A stretch of 64,000 nucleotides of DNA from assembly GCA_963652495.1 (NCBI GenBank), contig CAVJTU010000002.1:1-64000 (forward strand), given 5' to 3'. This DNA comes from Anthropogastromicrobium sp963652495 (GTDB lineage Bacteria; Bacillota; Clostridia; Lachnospirales; Lachnospiraceae). Made by a program: the position numbers and the translations under genes. Positions 1-8,163 of this stretch are shown here, in pieces (within the stretch, counting starts at the first letter, position 1; each line of letters starts with the position of its first letter). The notes under the pieces were generated by a model that had not been told where the DNA came from, did no database searches, and saw nothing but the letters and a program-made list of their open reading frames with translations.

Positions 1-1
1 G

Positions 2-256
2 CACAGGGAACTGAAAATTTATTTTCCTGAGTATAAGGACGCATTAGGAAAAGTATAAATATCTGGAATCGGAGAAAATACACTTTCCGGAATCCTTGCA
101 GAGATGGGAGATATTTCAAGATTTGACGATGTGAAGGAACTACAGAAGCTGAGCAGATTGGGACTGGTGGCATGTAGTTCCGGTAAGCATAAGGGAGAAA
201 CCAAGATCAGTCACAGAGGGCGCAAACGCCTGAGATGTTGGCTGTTAAATGTTGCT
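2..256 (+). pseudogene. IS110-family transposase remnant (C-terminal part)
   Basis: The reading frame from base 2 encodes the end of an IS110/IS116/IS902-type transposase. The segment GENTLSGILAEMGDISRFDD followed by KLSRLGLVACSSGKHKGETK and the HRGRKRLR basic patch is the family's helix-hairpin-helix (transposase_20) region. An in-frame stop (TAA, 56-58) breaks the frame, and resemblance to the family stops near base 256, where the usual C-terminal tail is not readable. The 5' part lies outside the window. IS110 elements transpose with a DEDD transposase; this copy cannot encode one. I see it as a decayed insertion-sequence fragment. Confidence 0.7.
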
Positions 257-637
257 GGACATCAGACGGCAGGAAGAGCAGGAAGCTGCGGTGGCATAAA
301 AAAGTTCTTTTATCTCAAAGTTCCAGAACCTTGCCGGATTCCAGATGCATCTGAAATCGGGCAGAGTTCTGGAAAGAAACCCGAAAATGATGAAGTGCGC
401 ACAGCACTGCATCAGCACACAACGACCAACAGAGTGATACAGTGGAGAGCGTCCACGGAATATCCGTCTCCTGTGAAAGCTGCGAGTCAGTAAAATCAAA
501 ATCCAAACAAGAACTGTAGCTTGCGGTAGTTTACTCCGTAGGGCATGACATTATAGGAAGAGGTGGTTGGAATGGACAATATGGAGTGAGTGGTGGTTTT
601 TGAAGCACAAATTTGTTTTGGTGAAAGGGGATATTGT
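257..637. other. Intergenic, no gene recognised
   Basis: No convincing gene is visible. Open frames here have no ribosome binding site and no family resemblance; the stretch may be the decayed 3' end of the IS110-type element. A GAAAGGGG ribosome binding site at its right end serves the next gene. Confidence 0.5.
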
Positions 638-1345
638 ATGAAAAATGGTAAGAACATGAGCAAGATAATGCGAGTAATGATGTTTAGTCTTGTCATTAGT
701 GTTGCAATAATAAGCATGAGAATGGATATTTTTGCAGATGAAATGTGCTTTATGGTGACTGGTGAAATTTATGAAGCGACAGAGATGGAAATGTTTGCAG
801 AGAATGTGTTGGCAAATGCAGATGTAGTTCAGTATTGTTTGGATGATGTTGTTGATACACCGTATGTAATGGCATCAACTTTAATGAGCGAAGACGAATG
901 TGACGGCATTACATATAGAACATATGAAGAAACGCTTATTGTGTTGAGGAGTACCTTACCAGGGGCGTATTCAGCGTCTGGACAGAAGTATGGTATTGCG
1001 GCAGCAAACACTGTCAGTATAACATGGAGTTCGACAAATTTTCAAACGGCAGAAAATTTAAAGGTTAAGTTTAATTCTATGAGTGCAAAATATACGGAAC
1101 TTTCTGGAGTGTCGACTGCTGTAACAAAGATGGAGTATTCTGCAAGTTTGCAACCACAATATGGTACGTATGAGTATTTAGCAACGAATTCTGTGACTAA
1201 TCCGGTGAACGGTGTGTCGTATGGCAAGACTTTAAATTCAGGATATTATAATTTTGGGGCTCAAACATTAGTGGCGATGATAAAATTATATTACGCGAAC
1301 GGAGATGTTTCAGAATATAGTGGAAGCCCATCTATTAATCATTGA
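638..1345 (+). CDS. Putative secreted protein of unknown function
   Basis: The product is 235 residues. The N-terminus has basic residues, a hydrophobic stretch (MRVMMFSLVISVAIIS, about residues 11-26) and a likely signal-peptidase site near IFADE, so export is predicted. The mature part is rich in Ser, Thr, Tyr and Asn, with VSITWSSTNFQTAENLKVKF and repeated aromatic/glycine segments suggesting a beta-rich extracellular fold; I recognise no family. The ATG at 638 is chosen because GAAAGGGG lies a suitable distance upstream and the signal peptide starts there. The next gene, 55 bp downstream, also encodes a probable exported protein, so the two may be co-transcribed. Confidence 0.6.
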   Translation: MKNGKNMSKIMRVMMFSLVISVAIISMRMDIFADEMCFMVTGEIYEATEMEMFAENVLANADVVQYCLDDVVDTPYVMASTLMSEDECDGITYRTYEETLIVLRSTLPGAYSASGQKYGIAAANTVSITWSSTNFQTAENLKVKFNSMSAKYTELSGVSTAVTKMEYSASLQPQYGTYEYLATNSVTNPVNGVSYGKTLNSGYYNFGAQTLVAMIKLYYANGDVSEYSGSPSINH

Positions 1346-1399
1346 ATGCAGTACTCATAGTGAAGAGTGAATTGGGCTGTGTATAGAGGAGTTGAGTAT

Positions 1400-2089
1400 A
1401 TGGGAAAGATTATTGAACTTATCATTATGGTAATATTTTTAATGATAAATAGTGGCGTGGATGTGCCTGAGAATAATATTCCAGATGGAATTCAAATTGA
1501 TGGTCAATGGATACAGTGGGGGTGTACAACAGATGATATATGTAAATTGATTGGTGAGCCTGATAAAATAACAGAAAGTGGATTAGATGAGACACTTGTT
1601 TATGAGAATGTGGAAACAGAATTTTCAAAGACATCCAGTATCGAATTTACTATTGGAACTGATAATATTATTGGTGTAGATGGCGGAACTCAGTCGAGTG
1701 GTCTTTATTTTGTACAGATTAAAATGGATGATGATATTGTAAAAATAGAAGAAGGTTTGAAGGATTTGTACGGAAAAGATACAGAGATTAGTGTTAATGA
1801 GAAGATGCAAAATCAGACTTTAAGTATACAGGAGGAAGGATACTTTTACAAAAATTGTCAAAATGACCATTGGAAGATCCTTGATCTGGAAATGAATGAG
1901 GATGACATTGACCAATTAATTGAATACATGAACAGAAATATAAATTATCCGAAAGCGGATAAAGACACGCAGCTGTTTCAGATTGATCTGTATGGCGTGC
2001 AAAACGATAGTATCAAGAATTGCACGATGAAGATTCAAGCGTCTAATTATGTCTTATATCATATATTTGCTAATAGTGACAGTGAATAG
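1400..2089 (+). CDS. Putative exported or membrane-anchored protein, unknown function
   Basis: The product is 229 residues with one N-terminal hydrophobic segment (residues 4-17) acting as a signal or anchor. After it, IDGQWIQWGCTTDDICKLIG resembles in outline the short exported proteins that set a small conserved domain (a GEPD-type turn) behind an export signal, but I cannot assign a family. The body is acidic. The ATG at 1400 follows GAGGAGTTGAG and is preferred to an upstream in-frame ATG that lacks a binding site. It lies directly before a strong terminator, so it probably ends a transcription unit started upstream of the previous gene. Confidence 0.55.
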   Translation: MGKIIELIIMVIFLMINSGVDVPENNIPDGIQIDGQWIQWGCTTDDICKLIGEPDKITESGLDETLVYENVETEFSKTSSIEFTIGTDNIIGVDGGTQSSGLYFVQIKMDDDIVKIEEGLKDLYGKDTEISVNEKMQNQTLSIQEEGYFYKNCQNDHWKILDLEMNEDDIDQLIEYMNRNINYPKADKDTQLFQIDLYGVQNDSIKNCTMKIQASNYVLYHIFANSDSE

Positions 2090-2117
2090 CGACAATAAAA
2101 TAAGAGTTATGTAAAAT

Positions 2118-2160
2118 GACCATCGGTTTGCAGTATAATGAACCGATGGTCGTTTTCTCT
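2118..2160 (+). terminator. Rho-independent terminator
   Basis: A perfect 11-bp stem (GACCATCGGTT at 2118-2128 and AACCGATGGTC at 2141-2151) with a 12-base loop is followed by GTTTTCTCTT. It closes the upstream two-gene unit on the plus strand, before the oppositely oriented pyrI. Confidence 0.85.
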
Positions 2161-2223
2161 TAAAATAACAGAATCATTGCACGCAGCGATAGGATTGCGG
2201 TTTTGATTATAAGAATATTATTA

Positions 2224-2646
2224 TCAGTTGTGCTTGGTTTCGCAGTAAATGCAGCGATATACCTTGTTAGCCTCATCGGTCAGATCAAATACATGAGGCA
2301 GTTCCTGCTCAATGGAAGTGATGCAGCGAGGATTCTTGCAGTGAATCACGTTCGTGATACGCTTTGGAAGGCGAAGAACTTTTTTGTCACAGATCACACC
2401 GTCCTTGATGATGTTGACAGTAATCTTGTGATCAATATAGCCGAGTGCGTCCAGATCCAGCAGATCAAGGCTTCCTTCGATCTTGATAATATCCTTGCGG
2501 CCCATTTTGCGGCTTTTTGCATTCTTGATAATGGCAATTTGGCAGTCCAAATCCTGAAGGTTCAGATAATGGTAAATTTCCATTGATTTTCCTGCCTGGA
2601 TGTGGTCGAGAACGACACCGTTATTAATACCACTGATATTCAGCAT
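2224..2646 (-). CDS. pyrI: Aspartate carbamoyltransferase regulatory subunit
   Basis: PyrI (140 residues) binds nucleotide effectors and controls the catalytic PyrB trimer in pyrimidine synthesis. The N-terminal allosteric domain opens with MLNISGINNGVVLDHIQAGK, as in the family. The C-terminal zinc domain keeps four cysteines, in CKNPRC (residues about 103-108) and CIYC near the end, which contact PyrB. It lies 30 bp downstream of pyrB on the same strand, giving the usual pyrBI order, and has its own AGGAGGAAT binding site. The length matches the family. Clostridia with PyrI use the enterobacterial-type allosteric enzyme rather than the unregulated Bacillus type. Confidence 0.95.
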   Translation of the reverse strand: MLNISGINNGVVLDHIQAGKSMEIYHYLNLQDLDCQIAIIKNAKSRKMGRKDIIKIEGSLDLLDLDALGYIDHKITVNIIKDGVICDKKVLRLPKRITNVIHCKNPRCITSIEQELPHVFDLTDEANKVYRCIYCETKHN

Positions 2647-2676
2647 AATATTATTCCTCCTCAGATCTCTTATCTC

Positions 2677-3597
2677 TTAGATTTTTTCAGGTGCAAGTCC
2701 GAGCAGCGTTAAGATCAGAGCCATGCGGACATAGACACCGAACTGAACCTGCTTAAAGTAAGCAGCACGCGGATCACTGTCAACTGCAACGGAAATCTCA
2801 TTTACGCGCGGCAGTGGATGAAGAACTAACATGTCATCCTTTGCCAATTCCATTTTTTCTTTTGTAAGAACGTAGCAGTCTTTCATGCGGATGTAATCTT
2901 CCTCATTGAAGAAACGCTCCTTCTGAACACGTGTCATATACAGAATGTCAAGATTTGGAAGAACTTCATCGAGATTCGTAACTTCCTTAAATTCAAATCC
3001 CTTTAATACTTCATCGCGGATATAGCTTGGAACGCGCAGTTCCGGTGGGGAGATCAGGACAAATTTTACGTTGTGATAGCGAACCAGAGATTCAATCAGA
3101 GAATGAACGGTACGGCCAAATTTCAGATCACCGCACAGACCGATTGTCATATTGTCAAGATGACCCTTTAAGGTGCGGATCGTGAACAGGTCGGTCAGTG
3201 TCTGAGTCGGATGCTGATGACCACCATCACCGGCATTGATCACCGGGATACCGGAGAACATGGAAGCAACCTTTGGAGCACCTTCCTTTGGATGGCGCAT
3301 TGCACAGATATCAGCATAGCAGGATACGACACGAATAGTATCGGCAACACTTTCACCCTTAGAAGCCGAACTGTTGTCGGCAGAAGAAAAGCCAATAACA
3401 GTACCCCCGAGATTAAGCATTGCAGATTCAAAGCTTAAACGGGTTCGTGTGCTTGGCTCATAGAAAAGTGTGGCGAGACGTTTGCCGTCGCATTTGTGTG
3501 CATACTTGGCTGGGTTCTGTTTGATATCACCGGCCAGATCAAGGATATTGGTCAATTCGTCCATGGAAAGATCCAATGGGTTTAATAAGTGTCTCAT
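2677..3597 (-). CDS. pyrB: Aspartate carbamoyltransferase catalytic subunit
   Basis: PyrB (306 residues) condenses carbamoyl phosphate with aspartate, the committed step of pyrimidine synthesis, in the cytoplasm. The carbamoyl-phosphate site YEPSTRTRLSFESAM is near residues 48-62, and the aspartate-side motif HPLPRVNEI is near residue 260. Start ATG at 3597 is preceded by GGAAAGGAG. A minus-strand TATAAT lies at 3649-3644 without an obvious -35 box. I found no uracil-type attenuator (PyrR site) in the 230-bp divergent region, so control may rest on PyrI feedback. Confidence 0.96.
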   Translation of the reverse strand: MRHLLNPLDLSMDELTNILDLAGDIKQNPAKYAHKCDGKRLATLFYEPSTRTRLSFESAMLNLGGTVIGFSSADNSSASKGESVADTIRVVSCYADICAMRHPKEGAPKVASMFSGIPVINAGDGGHQHPTQTLTDLFTIRTLKGHLDNMTIGLCGDLKFGRTVHSLIESLVRYHNVKFVLISPPELRVPSYIRDEVLKGFEFKEVTNLDEVLPNLDILYMTRVQKERFFNEEDYIRMKDCYVLTKEKMELAKDDMLVLHPLPRVNEISVAVDSDPRAAYFKQVQFGVYVRMALILTLLGLAPEKI

Positions 3598-3709
3598 AGA
3601 GAGTAACTCCTTTCCGATTGTATGACTCGTTTGATTCAGGGGTATTATATATCAGAAAGGCAGAAATGGGAAGAGAAAATTAAAACTTCTTTAAAAAAAA
3701 CAGAAAAAC

Positions 3710-3738
3710 TTGTATTTGCCAAATTCGTATGTTAAGAT
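3710..3738 (+). promoter_or_regulatory. Probable sigma-A promoter of the P-type ATPase gene
   Basis: TTGTAT (3710-3715), a 17-base spacer and TAAGAT (3733-3738) lie about 90 bp before the ATPase start, in the divergent region with pyrB. Confidence 0.5.
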
Positions 3739-3830
3739 AAGAATTGTGTGTACAACGGAAAAGGATTTATTGTTTTTGGAAGTTGTTCATACGAAGATCA
3801 AGAAAAGAATGAAAGTGAAAGAGAGGGCTT

Positions 3831-6368
3831 ATGGACGACAGGGAAAAAGTAACACAAGACAGGTTCGATCCACAAGAACACACAGGGGAGTCTGAGCCGC
3901 AGGCAGACGAAAACGTATCTGAGTCACAGGACAATGCAGATGGATTTCACCCACAGGACCACACACGCGTTCAGATTGGTGAAAATGGGGAGCTTCGCTT
4001 TCAGGGACTGACACAGGCAGAGGTAGAAAAACGAGTTGCGGATGGACAGGTAAATGCCATTCAGGATGCCAGCAACCGAAGCATTAAGGATATTATATTG
4101 GGAAATACGCTTACGTTTTTTAACTTTATCAATATCGTATTGCTTGTGCTTGTCTTATCAGTTCACTCCTATAAGAACATGCTGTTTATCTTCATCATCA
4201 TTGCAAATACGCTGATTGGTATCTTTCAGGAGGTCAAGGCAAAAATTACCCTTGATAAGTTGAAGATTCTGACCGTTAGCCATGCTGATGTGATTCGCGA
4301 TGGTGTTAAAAAGTCAGCAACTGTTTCTGAATTGGTAAAGGATGATGTTATTTTGCTTAGGAGTGGCGGACAGATTCCGGCGGATGGTGTGATTCTGGAC
4401 GGAGAGATAGATGTCAATGAGTCTTTACTGACAGGAGAGTCCGATTCCATTCATAAAACAGGTGGAAGTACGGTACTATCAGGAAGCTTTGTCACGTCAG
4501 GCAAGGCATTATGTTTGCTGACGGCAGTAGGACATGAGTGTTACATGGAAAAGCTTTCCGCAGAGGCAAAGCAATTTAAACGCTATAAGACGGAATTGCA
4601 GCGAAATCTCAATACAATCCTAAAGCTGATCAGTATTATTATTGTGCCGCTTGGCATTGCACTGTTTGCCAAGCAATATTGGATCTCACACAGCACATAT
4701 GAGCAGGCAGCTCTCGATACAGTAGCGGCGGTACTCGGAATGATTCCGGAAGGGTTGGTACTGTTGACCAGTGTGGCGCTTGCACTCGGTGCTGTCCGTC
4801 TGGCAAGACGAAGTACACTGGTGCGTGAACTGTTTTGCATCGAGACATTGGCGCGTGTGGATACGTTGTGTCTGGACAAGACAGGAACGATCACGGAGGG
4901 TCATCTGTGTGTGCAGGGCGAGGAGGCTGTAAAGGACGATGTGGATCTGGAATATCTGATGGGCAGGATGGTAGCTGCACTGGGGGACGAAAATGAGACG
5001 TTTCAGGCACTTCGTCAGCATTATAAGAAGAATCTGTCCGATAATACAAAGCTTGTATTGCCATTTTCGTCTGAACGCAAATTCAGTGGCGTCGTGTTTG
5101 AGGGCGAGGGAACCTATCTGATGGGTGCCTATCAGTTTATTTTTCCACAGTCAGATCCTGCTGTACTTGAGAAAATTGCAGACTATGCGCGTCAGGGTCT
5201 TCGTGTGCTTACAGTAGCACACAGCAAAAATGAGATGACCGATTACAATTTGGCAGAAGATTTTGAAATTGTCGGATTCGTTTTTATGACTGATGTAATC
5301 CGTAAGAATGCACCGGATATTCTGGGATATTTTGAGGAGCAGGGTGTTGATTTGAAAGTCATTTCGGGTGATGATCCGGTAACAGTAGCAGCGATTGCGG
5401 CGCGTGCAGGCTTGCAGGATGCCGATAAGTATATTGATGCAACAACAATCCACACCGATGAGGAGATGGAGGCTGCCATTTTAAAGTATTCGGTATTCGG
5501 ACGTGTAACGCCGAAGCAGAAGCAGCTGATGGTGAAGCTGTTAAAACAAAATGGACGTACTGTTGCGATGACAGGTGATGGTGTAAACGATGTGTTGGCA
5601 CTTAAGGATGCGGATGTCAGTATCGCGATGGCATCAGGAAGTGAAGCTGCGAAAAATACCGCCAATCTGGTGCTATTGAATTCGGACTTTGCATCGTTGC
5701 CGCACATTGTAAATGAAGGAAGGCGTGTTATCAACAACATCAAGGCAGCCGCTTCTATGTTCCTGATTAAGACAGGCTTTTCTGTATTGACTGCATTATT
5801 GACAATCATTATCGGACAGAATTATCCGTTCCAGCCGATTCAGCTGTCGGTTATCAATGGCTGTGCCGTTGCGATTCCGACGATGCTATTGCAGTTAGAG
5901 CCGAACTTTCAGAAGGTCAACAAGCATTTCTTCCGCGAGGTACTTCGGATGTCGATGCCAGCGGCTATTACGATTACAGTAATGATCACCATTATCAATA
6001 ATGTTGGCCACTCGCTGGATACACCGCGTGAGATGCTTTCTACTGTATGCGTGCTGGCAACCGGGTGGGTGTATCTGATCACGCTGCGTCAGGTTTATTC
6101 GCCGATGACCGCGTATCGCAAGTTTGTCATCTATTTGATGCAGACGGCATATCTGGTTGCGATGGTGCTTGGACAGCGTCTGATGGAACTTGTCGGACTG
6201 AATTTTACCTGCGTAATTGTCACGCTGGCGGCAGTCAACTTTGCACCGATGATTATTGATATTGCCACAAAGGGCTACGATAAATTCTTCTACTGGTACG
6301 ATCATCGCCACGATGTGAAGCCGCCGAAGCCGATCAAGGTGAAGACGAGACGTTTCAGAGGCATATAA
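3831..6368 (+). CDS. HAD-family P-type cation-transporting ATPase
   Basis: This 845-residue integral membrane protein couples ATP hydrolysis to cation movement. A hydrophilic N-terminus (about 80 residues) is followed by membrane helices near residues 88-130, an actuator domain with TGE at 201-203, helices with the PEGL motif (typical of the CtpE and Ca/Mg-type branch) near 306, the phosphorylated Asp349 in DKTGT, the hinge TGDGVND at 581-587, and several C-terminal helices. No heavy-metal-binding domain or CPC motif is present, so copper or cadmium export is unlikely. The closest branch I recognise is CtpE-like; the ion is not readable. Start ATG 3831 follows GAGAGGG. The gene ends one base before a perfect palindrome that may serve as its terminator. 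Confidence 0.88.
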   Translation: MDDREKVTQDRFDPQEHTGESEPQADENVSESQDNADGFHPQDHTRVQIGENGELRFQGLTQAEVEKRVADGQVNAIQDASNRSIKDIILGNTLTFFNFINIVLLVLVLSVHSYKNMLFIFIIIANTLIGIFQEVKAKITLDKLKILTVSHADVIRDGVKKSATVSELVKDDVILLRSGGQIPADGVILDGEIDVNESLLTGESDSIHKTGGSTVLSGSFVTSGKALCLLTAVGHECYMEKLSAEAKQFKRYKTELQRNLNTILKLISIIIVPLGIALFAKQYWISHSTYEQAALDTVAAVLGMIPEGLVLLTSVALALGAVRLARRSTLVRELFCIETLARVDTLCLDKTGTITEGHLCVQGEEAVKDDVDLEYLMGRMVAALGDENETFQALRQHYKKNLSDNTKLVLPFSSERKFSGVVFEGEGTYLMGAYQFIFPQSDPAVLEKIADYARQGLRVLTVAHSKNEMTDYNLAEDFEIVGFVFMTDVIRKNAPDILGYFEEQGVDLKVISGDDPVTVAAIAARAGLQDADKYIDATTIHTDEEMEAAILKYSVFGRVTPKQKQLMVKLLKQNGRTVAMTGDGVNDVLALKDADVSIAMASGSEAAKNTANLVLLNSDFASLPHIVNEGRRVINNIKAAASMFLIKTGFSVLTALLTIIIGQNYPFQPIQLSVINGCAVAIPTMLLQLEPNFQKVNKHFFREVLRMSMPAAITITVMITIINNVGHSLDTPREMLSTVCVLATGWVYLITLRQVYSPMTAYRKFVIYLMQTAYLVAMVLGQRLMELVGLNFTCVIVTLAAVNFAPMIIDIATKGYDKFFYWYDHRHDVKPPKPIKVKTRRFRGI

Positions 6369-6408
6369 ATGATGTTGGGGTCAAAAGGCATTTTGACCCC
6401 AACATCAT
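6369..6408. repeat. Dispersed palindromic repeat, perfect copy (copy 1)
   Basis: Two perfect 18-base arms (ATGATGTTGGGGTCAAAA and its complement) flank a GGCA loop. It begins immediately after the ATPase stop codon. The same GTCAAAAGGCATTTTGAC core and the end modules AACATCAT or TGATACCAG recur at 20491, 25778, 28081, 53545, 60186, 62192 and 62409. In this form it could fold as a strong terminator-like hairpin on either strand. Confidence 0.85.
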
Positions 6409-6473
6409 AAAATAGAGGAGAGGGCGAGTTTGCCCCAAAAGCTCACAGGTACGGGTATTGTCAGGAGGTGCGC

Positions 6474-7361
6474 ATGCGTGCAGCATTATATCTTCGGTTG
6501 AGCAAGGAAGATAAGCGGGAAAGTATTGAAAATCAGCGGGCACTCTTAAAATGGTATGCAGATGAGCATAAGCTTACAATTGTAGAAGAGTATACCGATG
6601 AGGCAATGTCCGGTCTGACAGATGAACGTCCCGGCTTTGCGCAGATGATGAAAGATGCCCGAAGCGGTTGTTTTGATGTGATTCTGGCAAAGAATCAGTC
6701 ACGCTTTTCCAGAAATTTTTTACATATCGAGCAATATCTCCATCGGGAACTGCCATATCTTCATATTCGTTTTATTGGTGTGACGGACGGAGTAGATACA
6801 GGTATTACAGATAAAAATGGGAGAAACATGTCCTTGCCGATGCGCCGAAGCGGCAAGAAGACAAGGCAGATCTACGCCCTTGTCAACGAATGGTATTGTC
6901 AGGAAATTTCCGAAAACGTGCGTGAAATCCTGCATCAGAAGGTAATCAATGGCGAATTCATTGGAAGCAATGCACCATTTGGGTATCAAAAGTCCGCAGA
7001 GGATTCACACAAATTGAAACTCAAAGAGCCAGAGGCATCAATTGTTAAAGAACTTTTTGAGCGATATGCAAATGGCACGCCGGTAAAGGAACTTGTACAC
7101 TATTGCAGGAAAAATACATATCCTTCTCCTGATAAAAAGGCGGGATGGAGTGTCAGAAGCGTTTACCGGATTTTAGCAAATGAGTGTTACACTGGAAAAC
7201 TAGTACAAGGAAAGACAAGGACTGCCAGTTATAAAAATTCAGCGCGGATACAGATTCCGCCACAAGAGTGGGTTAAGATACCACATGCCCATGAGCCGAT
7301 TATATCAGAGGAGTTGTTTTTATCCGTTCAGAAGAAAAAGCACAGGAACATGTGTTCATGA
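6474..7361 (+). CDS. Serine recombinase, truncated at the C-terminus
   Basis: The product is 295 residues. It has a resolvase catalytic domain (residues 1-145, nucleophile Ser10 in YLRLSKEDKR, with SRFSRN and the downstream Arg residues) and then the recombinase domain (about 160-290: APFGYQKS, GWSVRSVYRILANECYTGKL, EPIISEELF). Large serine recombinases usually run past 450 residues with a zinc ribbon and coiled coil; here the frame ends straight after the recombinase domain, where an unrelated protease sequence starts 15 bp on. ATG 6474 follows AGGAGG at the right distance and is preferred to the GTG that overlaps that site. It probably belonged to an integrative element and has lost its end in a rearrangement. 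Confidence 0.85.
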   Translation: MRAALYLRLSKEDKRESIENQRALLKWYADEHKLTIVEEYTDEAMSGLTDERPGFAQMMKDARSGCFDVILAKNQSRFSRNFLHIEQYLHRELPYLHIRFIGVTDGVDTGITDKNGRNMSLPMRRSGKKTRQIYALVNEWYCQEISENVREILHQKVINGEFIGSNAPFGYQKSAEDSHKLKLKEPEASIVKELFERYANGTPVKELVHYCRKNTYPSPDKKAGWSVRSVYRILANECYTGKLVQGKTRTASYKNSARIQIPPQEWVKIPHAHEPIISEELFLSVQKKKHRNMCS

Positions 7362-7364
7362 CTG

Positions 7365-7376
7365 TTTCCTCCTTCC
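7365..7376. repeat. 12-bp inverted repeat at the protease break, left copy
   Basis: TTTCCTCCTTCC directly abuts the first protease codon. Its exact reverse complement abuts the other protease half at 63531-63542. This is the pattern expected of element ends or recombination sites. Confidence 0.6.
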
Positions 7377-8084
7377 CATGTTGCAGGCATTATTGCCGGA
7401 GACGGGACTCTGTCCGGCGGCCGTATTCAGGGCATTGCACCGAAAGCACAACTAGTTGCAGTGCGTGTGCTCGACGGTCAGGGAAAGGGCAAGCTTTCCG
7501 CGATGATAGAAGGAATCCGATGGCTGCGGGAAAATTACAGGCGTTTTGGTGTGCGAATTGTCAATATATCGGTAGGCTCTGTCCGGCGTCAGAAGGAAAA
7601 TTCACAGTTGGTTCAGGCAGTAGAAGGCTTGTGGGACTGCGGTCTTGTAGTCTGCTCGGCAGCGGGAAATGAAGGCATGCAGCAGCACAATATTACGGCC
7701 CCCGGCATCAGTCGGAAAATCATCACAGTAGGATCCTATGATGATGAGGAGATGGTCGATGAGTCAGGGCGGATGCATCACAATTATTCCGGCAGAGGGC
7801 CAACCGGAGCCTGTATCTGTAAGCCGGAGATCGTGGCGCCGGGCACAAATATTGTAGCAGCAAACGCATTCTATGCGAAAAATGATTCACCGTATACTAT
7901 CAAGAGCGGAACCAGCATGTCCACCCCGATGGTGTCAGGTGCAATTGCACTTTTGTTGGAACGTTATCCTGAAATAACGAACAAAAATGTAAAGCTAAAG
8001 CTTTTTCAAAGTGCGAAAAGCATTGGACTTTCGCGCAGTCATCAGGGATGGGGGCAGCTTGATATTCGCCATTTGTTGGAATAA
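7377..8084 (+). pseudogene. Subtilisin-like serine protease (S8), C-terminal half
   Basis: The frame opens at HVAGIIAGDGTLSGGRIQGI, which is the second half of the subtilase His-site motif, and runs 235 codons to a normal stop. It holds the oxyanion-hole Asn (AAGNEG) and the catalytic Ser in GTSMSTPMVSG, but the Asp and His sites are missing. No start codon with a binding site precedes it. The missing part (Asp site VAILDTGL, His site NGHGT) is exactly what the gene fragment at 63235-63528 encodes; joined, they give 333 residues, a normal size for a short clostridial subtilase. It cannot be an active protease as it stands. Confidence 0.88.
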
Positions 8085-8087
8085 TAC

Positions 8088-8116
8088 TTGCATAATTCAA
8101 ACAAATAATGTATAAT
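8088..8116 (+). promoter_or_regulatory. Sigma-A promoter of the D-Ala-D-Ala carboxypeptidase gene
   Basis: TTGCAT (8088-8093), 17 bases, then TATAAT (8111-8116). It overlaps the end of the protease fragment and predicts a transcript start near 8123. Confidence 0.75.
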
Positions 8117-8163
8117 GGCTGGCAGAAACGAAAAAAATGGAAGGCGTCAGAAGGTTACGTATT

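Noticed and set aside
2203..2586. Plus-strand frame opposite pyrI
   Set aside because: It lies wholly over a well-supported pyrI gene and has no start signal of its own.
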